Below, one piece after another: positions 14,314 through 22,349 of a DNA stretch of 64,000 nucleotides. The notes under the pieces are model-generated. The model had not been told where the DNA came from, did not search any database, and saw nothing but the letters and a program-made list of their open reading frames with translations. Source of the stretch: Oscillospiraceae bacterium. Lineage in GTDB: Bacteria > Bacillota > Clostridia > Oscillospirales > Ruminococcaceae. The position numbers and the translations under genes were made by a program. Each line of letters starts with the position of its first letter. Positions within the stretch are counted from its first letter, which is position 1. Where the stretch lies: contig WRLG01000012.1 of NCBI GenBank assembly GCA_009777725.1, forward strand, positions 20,631 through 84,630, given 5' to 3'.

Positions 14314-17055
14314 TCAACCATCAACCCCGCAACATTTCTTATATTTCGTCCCGCTTCCGCAAGGGCAAGGGTCGTTTCTGCCGACTTTTTTGCCGGACTT
14401 TACGGGAGTTTTAGCAATTGAGCCATCGTCCCCGGTGTCGGAGGGCTTCATCACTCTTTCGCGTTTTAAAGCGTCCTCTTTTTTCGCGAGCTCAACGGTA
14501 AACAACAGCCGGATTGTTTCTTCGCGAATCGACTCAACCATAGCGTCAAACATCTCAAAGCCCTCGTAGCGGTATTCCACCACGGGGTTTTTCTGACCGT
14601 AAGAGCGCAAACCTATACCCTTACGCAGTTCGTCCATATCGTCAATATGCGCCATCCATTTTACGTCTACGACTTTAAGAAGAATTACCCGCTCCAGCTC
14701 GCGCAGAACCTGCGTTCCGATTCTCAGCTCTTTCGCCTTATAAAAATCCAATGCCCTGTCTTCAAGCTGTTTGATTATGCCCTCTTTGGTAATGTCCGCA
14801 AGCTCTGCGGGCGTATAGCGGAAATCCTCCGGCGTTGTAATCAGCCCCGTCAAGCTCTCGCGCAAGCCGGGCAGATTCCAATCGTCCTGCGAATTATCGT
14901 CAAACACATAGCGGCTTACCGTATCGGATATAAATTCCGAAATCATCTTAGTGATATAATCGTTTATATCATCGCCGCTCAAAACCTTATCTCTTTGCTC
15001 ATAAATAATCTGCCTCTGCGCCGACATAACGTCATCGTAGTTAAGCACGTTCTTACGGATTGAGAAATTCCTGCCCTCAACCTTTTTCTGGGAGGAAGCG
15101 ATTACGTTAGTGAGCATCTTCGCTTCAATGGGCATATCCTCGTCAACCTTTAGGGTATCCATAATCCCCGTAACCCTGTCGCCCCCGAATATACGCATGA
15201 GGTCGTCCTCTAAGGATAAGAAGAAACGGCTCTCGCCCGCATCTCCCTGACGCCCGGAACGCCCTCTCAGCTGATTGTCAATACGCCGCGATTCATGCCG
15301 CTCCGTACCCAGTATAAAAAGTCCGCCCGCCTCCTTGACAGATTCAGCTTTTTCCTTTATTTCCGCCTCATATTTAGCGTATAATTCGCGGTATTGCTTG
15401 CGAACCGCCGTTATATCGGGGTCTTCCGTTTCGGCGTAGCTAATCGCCTCGGTGATTACCGCATCGTCAAAGTCCATCTTTTTGAGCTTTGCCACCGCCA
15501 TATATTCGGCGTTACCGCCCAGCACGATGTCTGTTCCGCGCCCCGCCATATTGGTAGCGATTGTAACCGCTCCGAATTTACCCGCCTGCGCGACAATCTC
15601 CGCTTCCTTGGCGTGCTGCTTGGCGTTTAAAACCTCGTGCTTGATGCCCTTGCGGCTCAAAAGCTTAGAGAGCACCTCTGATTTTTCAATCGAAATCGTA
15701 CCGACTAAAACCGGCTGACCTATTGCGTGACATTCGGCGATTTGCTCAATAACCGCTTTGAATTTCCCCATTTCGGTTTTAAAGACAACATCCGAGTGGT
15801 CTTTTCGGACCATCGGCTTATTAGTCGGGATTTCAACAACGTCAAGCTTATATATTTCTTTAAATTCCTCTTCCTCGGTCATAGCCGTACCCGTCATGCC
15901 CGAAAGCCTTCTGTAAAGACGGAAATAATTCTGGAACGTAATGCTCGCCAGCGTTTTGGATTCATGCGCGACCTTTACATTTTCCTTTGCTTCTATTGCT
16001 TGATGAAGCCCATCGTTAAAACGCCTGCCCATCATAAGCCGCCCGGTGAATTCATCAACGATAATAACCTCGCCCTCTTGGACGACGTAATCAATATCGG
16101 CTTTCATAATGCCGTGCGCTTTCAGAGCTTGGTTAATATGGTGAAGAATGGTTGTATTGTCCGCACCGAAAAGATTTTCAATGCCGAAATATTTTTCCGC
16201 TTTTTTAACGCCCAGCCTTGTGATGGTTGCCGTTCTGGCTTTTTCGTCAATGATATAATCGCTGTTTTCGCTTACTTCCTCTTGGTCTACCTTGCTTTCC
16301 ATCTCCAATACCACGTAGGGCTTTAGAGTAGTTGCGAATTTATTCGCCTTTGTATAAAGCTCGGTGGATTTATCGCCTTTTCCCGATATAATCAGCGGTG
16401 TCCTCGCTTCGTCTATCAGAATCGAGTCAACCTCATCAACTATTGCGAAAGCATGACCGCGCTGAACCTTTTCGCTTGCGTAGATTACCATGTTATCCCT
16501 CAGATAATCAAAGCCAAGCTCATTATTTGTGGCGTAGGTTATGTCGCAGGCGTAAGCCTCTCTGCGTTCATCGGGGGTAAGCCCATGCAGAATACAGCCT
16601 ATTGACAGCCCCAAATAGCGGAAAACCTTACCCATCTCCTCAGATTGAAATTTAGCAAGGTAATCATTTACCGTGACAACGTGAACACCGTTGCCCGTAA
16701 GCCCGTTAAGATACGAAGCACAACAGGCTACAAGGGTTTTTCCCTCGCCCGTCTTCATCTCCGCAATCCGCCCCTGATGAAGCACAATCGCGCCTAAAAT
16801 CTGAACAGGGAAAGGCTTCTTCCCCAAAACCCTCCAAGCCGCCTCACGGACGGTCGCCAAGGCTTCCGGCATAAGAGCCTCAATATCCTCGCCTTTTTCA
16901 AGCCGCTCTCTGAAAATACCTGTCTTAGCCTTTAGAGCTTCTTCCGAAAGCGAAGCGTATTCATCCTCCATCGCCAAAATTGCGTTTTTAACCGGCTCTA
17001 TTTTACTAAGCTCCCTCTTGCTGTAGTTCCCGAAAAGTCCGCCTATAATCCCCAT
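14314..17055 (-). CDS. secA: Preprotein translocase ATPase SecA
   Basis: ATP-driven motor that pushes unfolded preproteins through SecYEG. The 913-residue protein has the N-terminal motor (MKTGEGKTLVACCASYL, VDEVDSILIDEARTPL), the preprotein cross-linking domain, the second motor half (ATNMAGRGTDIVLGG) and the C-terminal zinc tail GRNDPCPCGSGTKYKKCC that binds SecB or ribosomes. Start ATG 17055 (MGIIGGLFG) is supported by AAGGAG 7 bases upstream; a longer frame upstream is not conserved. It has its own consensus promoter. Length is typical of the longer clostridial SecA. Confidence 0.98.
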   Translation of the reverse strand: MGIIGGLFGNYSKRELSKIEPVKNAILAMEDEYASLSEEALKAKTGIFRERLEKGEDIEALMPEALATVREAAWRVLGKKPFPVQILGAIVLHQGRIAEMKTGEGKTLVACCASYLNGLTGNGVHVVTVNDYLAKFQSEEMGKVFRYLGLSIGCILHGLTPDERREAYACDITYATNNELGFDYLRDNMVIYASEKVQRGHAFAIVDEVDSILIDEARTPLIISGKGDKSTELYTKANKFATTLKPYVVLEMESKVDQEEVSENSDYIIDEKARTATITRLGVKKAEKYFGIENLFGADNTTILHHINQALKAHGIMKADIDYVVQEGEVIIVDEFTGRLMMGRRFNDGLHQAIEAKENVKVAHESKTLASITFQNYFRLYRRLSGMTGTAMTEEEEFKEIYKLDVVEIPTNKPMVRKDHSDVVFKTEMGKFKAVIEQIAECHAIGQPVLVGTISIEKSEVLSKLLSRKGIKHEVLNAKQHAKEAEIVAQAGKFGAVTIATNMAGRGTDIVLGGNAEYMAVAKLKKMDFDDAVITEAISYAETEDPDITAVRKQYRELYAKYEAEIKEKAESVKEAGGLFILGTERHESRRIDNQLRGRSGRQGDAGESRFFLSLEDDLMRIFGGDRVTGIMDTLKVDEDMPIEAKMLTNVIASSQKKVEGRNFSIRKNVLNYDDVMSAQRQIIYEQRDKVLSGDDINDYITKMISEFISDTVSRYVFDDNSQDDWNLPGLRESLTGLITTPEDFRYTPAELADITKEGIIKQLEDRALDFYKAKELRIGTQVLRELERVILLKVVDVKWMAHIDDMDELRKGIGLRSYGQKNPVVEYRYEGFEMFDAMVESIREETIRLLFTVELAKKEDALKRERVMKPSDTGDDGSIAKTPVKSGKKVGRNDPCPCGSGTKYKKCCGVDG

Positions 17056-17141
17056 TTCAATTCTCCTTGTTCGCTTCAATTTATTTAATATACTCTTTAT
17101 CGTTGTTTTTAATCAATGCTAATTAGCTATTGATTAAAATA

Positions 17142-17170
17142 ATTATACACTATTTTCCTCCATTTGTCAA
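17142..17170 (-). promoter_or_regulatory. Promoter of secA
   Basis: TTGACA, 17 bases, TATAAT on the minus strand. The 5' leader (about 80 nt) contains an imperfect palindrome, AATCAAT...ATTGATT, at 17111-17135. Confidence 0.85.
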
Positions 17171-17234
17171 TCACTATTTATTTGAGCAGGCAATTTAATT
17201 TTTAATATTTTGTTACCACAAGTTTGATTGAATT

Positions 17235-17276
17235 GCGTATTGTAGGGTAGTGTTCTCTGAAACCCCTACAATACGC
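17235..17276. repeat. 13-bp-arm inverted repeat between metalloprotease and secA
   Basis: Arms GCGTATTGTAGGG and CCCTACAATACGC with a 16-base loop. No T-run on either side, so not a clear terminator. The rest of the 416-base gap 17056-17471 holds the secA promoter and the 17414-17453 hairpin, nothing else recognised. Confidence 0.6.
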
Positions 17277-17413
17277 TCCAAGCTTAGTGTTTTTAAATTC
17301 ACGAAACGCTTAGGGTAGCCTCCATATAGTGTAAGCTTGTTAAATATATTGTATCATATTTGAAATCTAAAATTAATATTTTTTCAAAAAAAACAACCTA
17401 CATTCAAATAAAA

Positions 17414-17453
17414 GGATTTAGGCTTAGAGATTACTCCCCTTAAACCTAAATCC
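17414..17453 (-). terminator. Hairpin after the metalloprotease gene
   Basis: Arms GGATTTAGG and CCTAAATCC around 22 bases, 20-60 bases past the stop at 17472. Hairpins of related sequence also follow secF and obg, so this looks like the genome's usual terminator style, although the T-run is weak. Confidence 0.5.
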
Positions 17454-17471
17454 TCAAACTTAGTAAACCAC

Positions 17472-18314
17472 TTAATCCTCCTCTGCATTTAGCACTAAGT
17501 CTATCATTTCTGACGGGTCAAGTGTTAGGTTCTCGCCATCACCATCATTTGGGAAAAACTCATTAGCATATATAGCAGAAGTTGTTTTCAAGACACCACA
17601 ATCTTTGCACATATTTGAAGTATCCCAATTATGATTTTCGTAAACATATGTTTTACAGGTGTTGCATCTTTTCGTATGTCTCAAATTGCTGTAATTTTTG
17701 AAAGTATAAGATGTTTTTGTGTCATGCTTGTGCTCATGAGTGAGGGTTTGTATGCCAGCTTTGTCAGTGTCTGAAACGGACATTTTTGAATTGTAAGTTG
17801 GATTCATTGCTTTACTGGTATCACTAAAATGACCTAAACCATAAGTGTGAGCTATCTCATGTGCAATAACCATTCTTTTCTTTTTGTTATCTTCCGCTGT
17901 TGTTCCGTCAGGATATTTTGCAGAGTTAATTGTTATTGTCCAACTAATAACATGCTTTGTTGAGGCATTTGACGTAACTTTAGATTCCGCAATTGAGCTT
18001 GAAGACGGGTTGTTAGAAACGGTAAAAGTTCCAGTAGGAGATTTTTCTTTTTCGCTCATACTAATACATGTTCCCCACGCAGAAATACCGCTCAATACAT
18101 CTGATGAGTAGGTATCTTTAACGCTACTGCTGGCATAGTTATAAGTATAAGCTTTAACACCGCTGTGTTCCTTATTGGATAAAAATGCCCACCCTGTAGT
18201 CGTATCTGTTTCCAAGTCGTTAAGACCATCAGCAAATATTGTTGCATTGAACGTAAAAGTTATCGACATTGATAATATTAATGCGAGTATTTTTTTAAAT
18301 TTTAATTTTTCCAT
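17472..18314 (-). CDS. Secreted metzincin-type zinc metalloprotease
   Basis: A 280-residue exported protein: signal peptide at 1-28 (KKILALILSMSITFTF, cut after an ADG-like site), catalytic HEIAHTYGLGH in the middle giving three zinc histidines and the catalytic Glu, then a methionine-turn-like AMNP. That is the matrixin-type pattern. The C-terminal part has two CxxC pairs (RCNTCK, MCKDCG) that resemble a small zinc ribbon. ATG 18314 has TTAGGAGG upstream. It is the second gene after the lipoprotein at 18352, 37 bases apart, so the two are co-transcribed; substrate unknown. Confidence 0.85.
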   Translation of the reverse strand: MEKLKFKKILALILSMSITFTFNATIFADGLNDLETDTTTGWAFLSNKEHSGVKAYTYNYASSSVKDTYSSDVLSGISAWGTCISMSEKEKSPTGTFTVSNNPSSSSIAESKVTSNASTKHVISWTITINSAKYPDGTTAEDNKKKRMVIAHEIAHTYGLGHFSDTSKAMNPTYNSKMSVSDTDKAGIQTLTHEHKHDTKTSYTFKNYSNLRHTKRCNTCKTYVYENHNWDTSNMCKDCGVLKTTSAIYANEFFPNDGDGENLTLDPSEMIDLVLNAEED

Positions 18315-18351
18315 AATAGCCTCCTAATTTGTTTTAAAGCTCCAAACCATT

Positions 18352-19137
18352 TTATTTAAATGTATTGATTTTGTTTATTAAGCTATTTTCAAAATCAACT
18401 ACCATAACGTAATCGGTTTCATTAGCAGTGCTGTAAGACGCATGAACAATGTTTGATGTAATGATTTCTCCGGGCAAAAGCTCGCTTGGCTCGGGAAGCC
18501 TTTCAATATAGCTTGAAAGCATGGGGTCAATTAAACATACTTCATCGAAAATCGGAACCACCATTACATAAGGGGAGCTTACATAGTAGTCCGTGTAGTT
18601 CCTTATCTGCATACTTTCGTCATTAAGAAGCAAATTTGAATCGGAAGCGAACAGTATATATTCCGCCCCCGTAACAAGAGGAGGTATTGATTCGTCCAAC
18701 GCATATGAAGAGGATGAAATTGAAATTGTTATATTTTCACCCGCCTGCCTGTCGTTAGCGGAGTAAAAAGCTTCTGTAATTTCAACATCGACAAGAGTTA
18801 AATAGGTAACGCAAGCTACGTCCATAAAATCATAAGAAACAGCTACTTCCCTTTGATTGGTAATAAACCCTCTCGCAATTAAATCGCTGTCTATATAGCA
18901 ATCCTCCTCCGCAATATAGTCCCACATATTACTAACAAGGTTTGCGGTTTGCAATGGTTCTACCTCAAAAACAAGAGTATTTTCGTCATTAAAAATATAT
19001 TTTTCGCCAGGGACTTTTTCTGACACCTCAGAGCGCGCACCATCAGTTAATGAATTAAAGTCAATCGTTTCAATTTCATTACATGAAGTTAAAAGAAACA
19101 ACATCGCAACTAGCGACATAGCTAACTTAATTATCAT
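18352..19137 (-). CDS. Lipoprotein of unknown function
   Basis: A 261-residue protein with a lipoprotein signal: MIIKLAMSLVAMLFLLTSC, the lipobox cysteine being residue 19. The mature part is soluble, acidic and strand-rich (for example YIFNDENTLVFEVEPL and TGAEYILFASDSNLLLN). I recognise no family. ATG 19137 is chosen because GGAGG lies 8 bases upstream. It precedes the secreted metalloprotease in one transcription unit behind its own promoter, so it may be a cell-surface partner of that enzyme; this is inference. Confidence 0.75.
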   Translation of the reverse strand: MIIKLAMSLVAMLFLLTSCNEIETIDFNSLTDGARSEVSEKVPGEKYIFNDENTLVFEVEPLQTANLVSNMWDYIAEEDCYIDSDLIARGFITNQREVAVSYDFMDVACVTYLTLVDVEITEAFYSANDRQAGENITISISSSSYALDESIPPLVTGAEYILFASDSNLLLNDESMQIRNYTDYYVSSPYVMVVPIFDEVCLIDPMLSSYIERLPEPSELLPGEIITSNIVHASYSTANETDYVMVVDFENSLINKINTFK

Positions 19138-19217
19138 AAGTAAATCCTCCATATTCTTAAAATTAAACATACCTTGCTCAATGCTCAATCAACATTAGCT
19201 GACATGTTATGCCGTTA

Positions 19218-19246
19218 ATGATACCACAGTTCTGAAAGCCTGTCAA
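19218..19246 (-). promoter_or_regulatory. Promoter of the lipoprotein-metalloprotease operon
   Basis: TTGACA, 17 bases, TATCAT on the minus strand, about 75 bases before the lipoprotein ATG. Confidence 0.75.
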
Positions 19247-19370
19247 TAGGTTTTTATATAATTGTATAAATTTTCATTGATTTACACAATTATATATACA
19301 CAATTTCCTGCTAATTTGTTTATAATTATTACTAAACGGGATTACTTATTACAAATAGCGAGCTAAAATT

Positions 19371-19420
19371 GAAGACTTTAGGTTTAAAGGAGCTTCCCCC
19401 CTCAAACCTAAATAATCTTC
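19371..19420 (-). terminator. Hairpin after secF
   Basis: Arms GAAGA/TCTTC outside and TTTAGGTTT/AAACCTAAA inside, starting 34 bases past the secF stop. The T-run is short (ATTTT). The remaining gap 19247-19370 is AT-rich with nothing recognised. Confidence 0.55.
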
Positions 19421-19453
19421 AAACTTATACTCCTTTGAAAGCAAACGTAACCC

Positions 19454-20407
19454 TTACGCCGCCTTAGTCTTCTTAACCGCCTTGCCCTTTTTCTCCCCGA
19501 TAACATACCAAAGAGAGCAGGTAAAGCATATAGATGAGTAAGTGCCGGCTACGATTCCGACTACCATCGGTAAGGAGAAAGATACAATCGAGCCAACCCC
19601 GTATACAATGGCAACAGCCGTAACCACAATCATAGCGACAGCGGTGGTAAGCGAGGTATTGATTGAGCGGGTCAGAGATTGGTTTATGCTTTCATTGATA
19701 ATATCAGCGCGGCTTTTGGTCTTGCGGTGAAGCCCGTCATTCTCGCGAATTCTGTCATAGATTACGATGGTATTATTAATTGAATAGCCGAGAATGGTCA
19801 GAATAACCGCCATAAAGTTAGCGTTGATGGACATACCGAAAACGATAAATGCTCCGTAAACAATCACACAGTCATGGAGAAGCGCGGCAACAGCGCACAG
19901 CCCCGCAATCCAGCCGCCGATATGCTTAAACCTTAAAGCGATATAAACAATCAAGGCAAGCGATGAGAAAGCAACGGCGACCAGGCACTTCAAGAAAAAC
20001 TCCCTGCCCGCAGACGGCGAAACGTCCGCAGATTCCAGCAATTCCAGATTGTTGCCCGCGAATTGCGTGGTGAGCGCGTGCGTCAGTTCAAACTGCCTGT
20101 CCGAGGTAAGTCCCTCATTTGAGGTCAGCGAAATCTGAATATTATTCCTGCCGCTTGAAAAATCAGTACCCGTTGTAATATTGAAGCCGCCTGCTCCGCC
20201 TAAAGCGTTCGATACCGCTTCATTGAATTGAGCTTGGTTTATCTCCCCGTCATAAATATAGGTTATGATTGTACCGCCCTTAAACTGAATATCAAGCTCC
20301 GCACCGAAAATAAAGGTAGAGAGGATTGAAGCGAGCATCAGCACAACGGAAAGCGTTATAAAAAACTTTCTCTTTTCTATAAACTTAAAATTAAACCTCT
20401 TACGCAT
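19454..20407 (-). CDS. secF: Protein translocase subunit SecF
   Basis: RND-type membrane subunit that, with SecD, uses the proton or sodium gradient to pull exported proteins off the translocon. About 317 residues: first membrane helix (FFITLSVVLMLASILSTFIF), an external domain starting DIQFKGGTIITYIYDG, then five more helices with NYTIxxYDRIREN-like SINNTIVIYDRIREN. ATG 20407 is supported by GGAGGTGA 5 bases upstream and overlaps the end of secD by 8 bases, so the pair is translationally coupled. Confidence 0.96.
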   Translation of the reverse strand: MRKRFNFKFIEKRKFFITLSVVLMLASILSTFIFGAELDIQFKGGTIITYIYDGEINQAQFNEAVSNALGGAGGFNITTGTDFSSGRNNIQISLTSNEGLTSDRQFELTHALTTQFAGNNLELLESADVSPSAGREFFLKCLVAVAFSSLALIVYIALRFKHIGGWIAGLCAVAALLHDCVIVYGAFIVFGMSINANFMAVILTILGYSINNTIVIYDRIRENDGLHRKTKSRADIINESINQSLTRSINTSLTTAVAMIVVTAVAIVYGVGSIVSFSLPMVVGIVAGTYSSICFTCSLWYVIGEKKGKAVKKTKAA

Positions 20408-21839
20408 GATTCTCACCTCCGTTTACAGCCGCATTGTAGCCGTATAATTTAGTGTTTCTGAAAGCCTTGAATTTTGATAGTGAAGCCGTCATCAAGCGCG
20501 AGCAGAATACGCCGAAGAGCAGGTTGAGTATAACGCCCGCAAGCAGGGTATAGCCGAAGGAGTAAATCGTGCCCGCCGTGGAAGGACCGAACATAAAGAA
20601 TACAGGTCTTAACAGCTTCGCGAATATGCTGTCCGGCGTTCCGAACGCGCCCATTAGGATTATGGCGATTAAAATCATGGTTACGTTACTGTCAAATATA
20701 GCGGTGAACGCTCGTTTGAAGCCCGAGGCGATTGCCCCGTCCAAGGTTTTGCCCGTTTCAAGCTCCTCCTTGATTCTTTCGCCTATGATAATGTTAGCGT
20801 CAACGCCCATGGCAACAGCGAGTATAATACCCGCGATACCCGGGATGGTTAATATCGAACTGTGCATAAAGCCGAAGTATCCCGAAATCACCGCCAGCGT
20901 GCCGGAAACCTGCCCTACAAGCGCGATTACCGCCACTGTGCCGGGCAAGCGGTAGGAGCAAATCATAAACAGCGCGATTAATCCGAATGCGATAAGCCCC
21001 GCCAACACCATTGCTTCCAAAGCACCCATTCCGAGTGTGGGAGATATGGTTGAGAAGCTTGCGGTGACAAGCTTAAAGGGCAGCGCGCCGGAATTAATTT
21101 TATCAGCCAGAGCTTTCGCGCTCTCTGCCGTGAAATTTCCCGAAATCTGCGCCGAGCCGCTGGTAATCGCCTCATTTACATTAGGGGATGAAATGCAGGT
21201 TTCGTCCATCCAGATTGAAATAACACCGTATCCGGCAAGGCGGGCGGTCGCCTCGGCAAACTTAGCCGTGCCCGCATCGTTAAGTTGCAGGCTTACAACC
21301 CATTCCGCGCCGCCGAATTGATTCGGCGCGTAGGATGGTCTTGCCTCTCTTATATCCGAGCCGACAAGGATGATATTCTCCTCCGTAACCCCTGTCCACA
21401 TGCCGAATTCGTCAACCTCGATTCCTTCGCGGAAAGTCAGCTCAGCTGTCTCGCCAAGCTCCTTGACGGCGGATTCGGGGTCAAAGGAAGATTCGCCCTC
21501 TTTCCACGGGAAGCGGACGATAATTTTATCGCTTCCGTAATCAATATAACATTCGTAATCGGTAATGCCCAGCGTAATCATTCTTTGTACAATTACCTCG
21601 CGCGCGGAATCAAGCTGCCAGTCCTCCGCGTCTATTCCGTCCGGCGGAGTGAAGGCAACGTCAACACCGCCTCGAATGTCAATGCCGAAGCGAATATCAT
21701 TTACCCCCTTGATATAAACCGTCCTAATATCTCCGTAATAGTAAGACACGCCGAAAATCACCGAAGCGGCAAAAGCGGCTATCAATACAAAAATTACGAA
21801 AAATACATGCTTTTTTACCTTTCTCACTTTGTTAAACAA
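20400..21839 (-). CDS. secD: Protein translocase subunit SecD
   Basis: Partner of SecF; about 479 residues, six membrane helices and a large extracellular P1 head. Motifs: FGIDIRGGVDVAF after the first helix, the P1 base region, and AMGVDANIIIGERIKEEL in the fourth helix. The head domain is short, as in Firmicutes. The start is uncertain: TTG at 21839 lies immediately against AAAGG, while GTG at 21827 has that site at 12 bases; the difference is four residues. Separate secD and secF are the usual form outside Bacillus. Confidence 0.95.
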   Translation of the reverse strand: MFNKVRKVKKHVFFVIFVLIAAFAASVIFGVSYYYGDIRTVYIKGVNDIRFGIDIRGGVDVAFTPPDGIDAEDWQLDSAREVIVQRMITLGITDYECYIDYGSDKIIVRFPWKEGESSFDPESAVKELGETAELTFREGIEVDEFGMWTGVTEENIILVGSDIREARPSYAPNQFGGAEWVVSLQLNDAGTAKFAEATARLAGYGVISIWMDETCISSPNVNEAITSGSAQISGNFTAESAKALADKINSGALPFKLVTASFSTISPTLGMGALEAMVLAGLIAFGLIALFMICSYRLPGTVAVIALVGQVSGTLAVISGYFGFMHSSILTIPGIAGIILAVAMGVDANIIIGERIKEELETGKTLDGAIASGFKRAFTAIFDSNVTMILIAIILMGAFGTPDSIFAKLLRPVFFMFGPSTAGTIYSFGYTLLAGVILNLLFGVFCSRLMTASLSKFKAFRNTKLYGYNAAVNGGENHA

Positions 21840-21908
21840 CCTTTCTTTTTAATCTGTTTATACAGCACCGTTGTCTTTCGTTTGAGTGCTTAAATAATCA
21901 ATCGTTTC

Positions 21909-21938
21909 ATTATATCATTTTATACTAAAGTTTGTCAA
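21909..21938 (-). promoter_or_regulatory. Promoter of secDF
   Basis: TTGACA, 18 bases, TATAAT on the minus strand, about 65 bases upstream of secD. Confidence 0.75.
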
Positions 21939-21966
21939 GAGTTTTTGTAAAATTTACATAAAAAAA

Positions 21967-21993
21967 GGGATTTCGCACAAAAAAAGAAATCCC
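21967..21993 (-). terminator. Intrinsic terminator (minus direction)
   Basis: Arms GGGATTTC and GAAATCCC, 11-base loop, followed on the minus strand by seven T. It would stop transcripts coming from glgP before the secD promoter. Confidence 0.75.
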
Positions 21994-22064
21994 CTGCATT
22001 TGTCTTATAGTCTTTGTAACCAAAAAATCGGCTTGCGAATATAATATTAACGGGAATCACAGTA

Positions 22065-22089
22065 CATATTACCAAAATAAGGTAATATG
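22065..22089. promoter_or_regulatory. 9-bp-arm inverted repeat upstream of the Cys-rich small gene
   Basis: Perfect arms CATATTACC and GGTAATATG, 7-base loop, ending 27 bases before the ATG at 22116. Looks like an operator or 5' hairpin. I see no strong promoter pair for the gene. Confidence 0.5.
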
Positions 22090-22115
22090 AATATGTATAT
22101 ATCAGGAGTGATTCC

Positions 22116-22283
22116 ATGCTGCCATTAATTTTAGGTCTGGGACTTATATGCGGCTGCTGCGGTTCGCGTTCATGCGGCGGACGTTGCGGCTGTCGGCGTA
22201 ACGACTGGAGAGGCTCCGAATTCCCGTGCCGTTGGTGCGGGGCGCGGAACTGCTCATGCCGGCGACGTAACAGATGCTGGTAA
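22116..22283 (+). CDS. Small Cys/Arg-rich protein
   Basis: A 55-residue reading frame, MLPLILGLGLICGCCGSR and onward, with 11 cysteines and about a dozen arginines, ending NRCW. Pairs such as CGCC, CGC, CRWC and CSC are spaced like metal ligands. ATG has AGGAGTG 5 bases upstream, among the best ribosome sites in the window, and a terminator follows directly. The N-terminal dozen residues are hydrophobic. No family recognised; a metallothionein-like or Cys-rich membrane-associated peptide are possibilities. It is the only plus-strand gene between 9.4 and 26.9 kb. Confidence 0.6.
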   Translation: MLPLILGLGLICGCCGSRSCGGRCGCRRNDWRGSEFPCRWCGARNCSCRRRNRCW

Positions 22284-22285
22284 AC

Positions 22286-22347
22286 GAGGCTTGAGGTTCG
22301 GGGCTTGAGGATTGAGGGGATTTCCCCCAAGCCTCAAGCTCAGCCTC
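22286..22347. terminator. Bidirectional terminator between the Cys-rich gene and glgP
   Basis: Nested arms GAGGCT/AGCCTC, GCTTGAGG/CCTCAAGC and GGGG/CCCC, with TTTTATTT on the plus side. It lies between two convergent genes. Confidence 0.7.
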
Positions 22348-22349
22348 TT

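Noticed and set aside
21935..22330. Minus-strand 131-codon frame opposite the Cys-rich small gene
   Set aside because: Arg/Pro/His-rich shadow of the plus-strand frame, no ribosome site, and it crosses a terminator and the secD promoter region.
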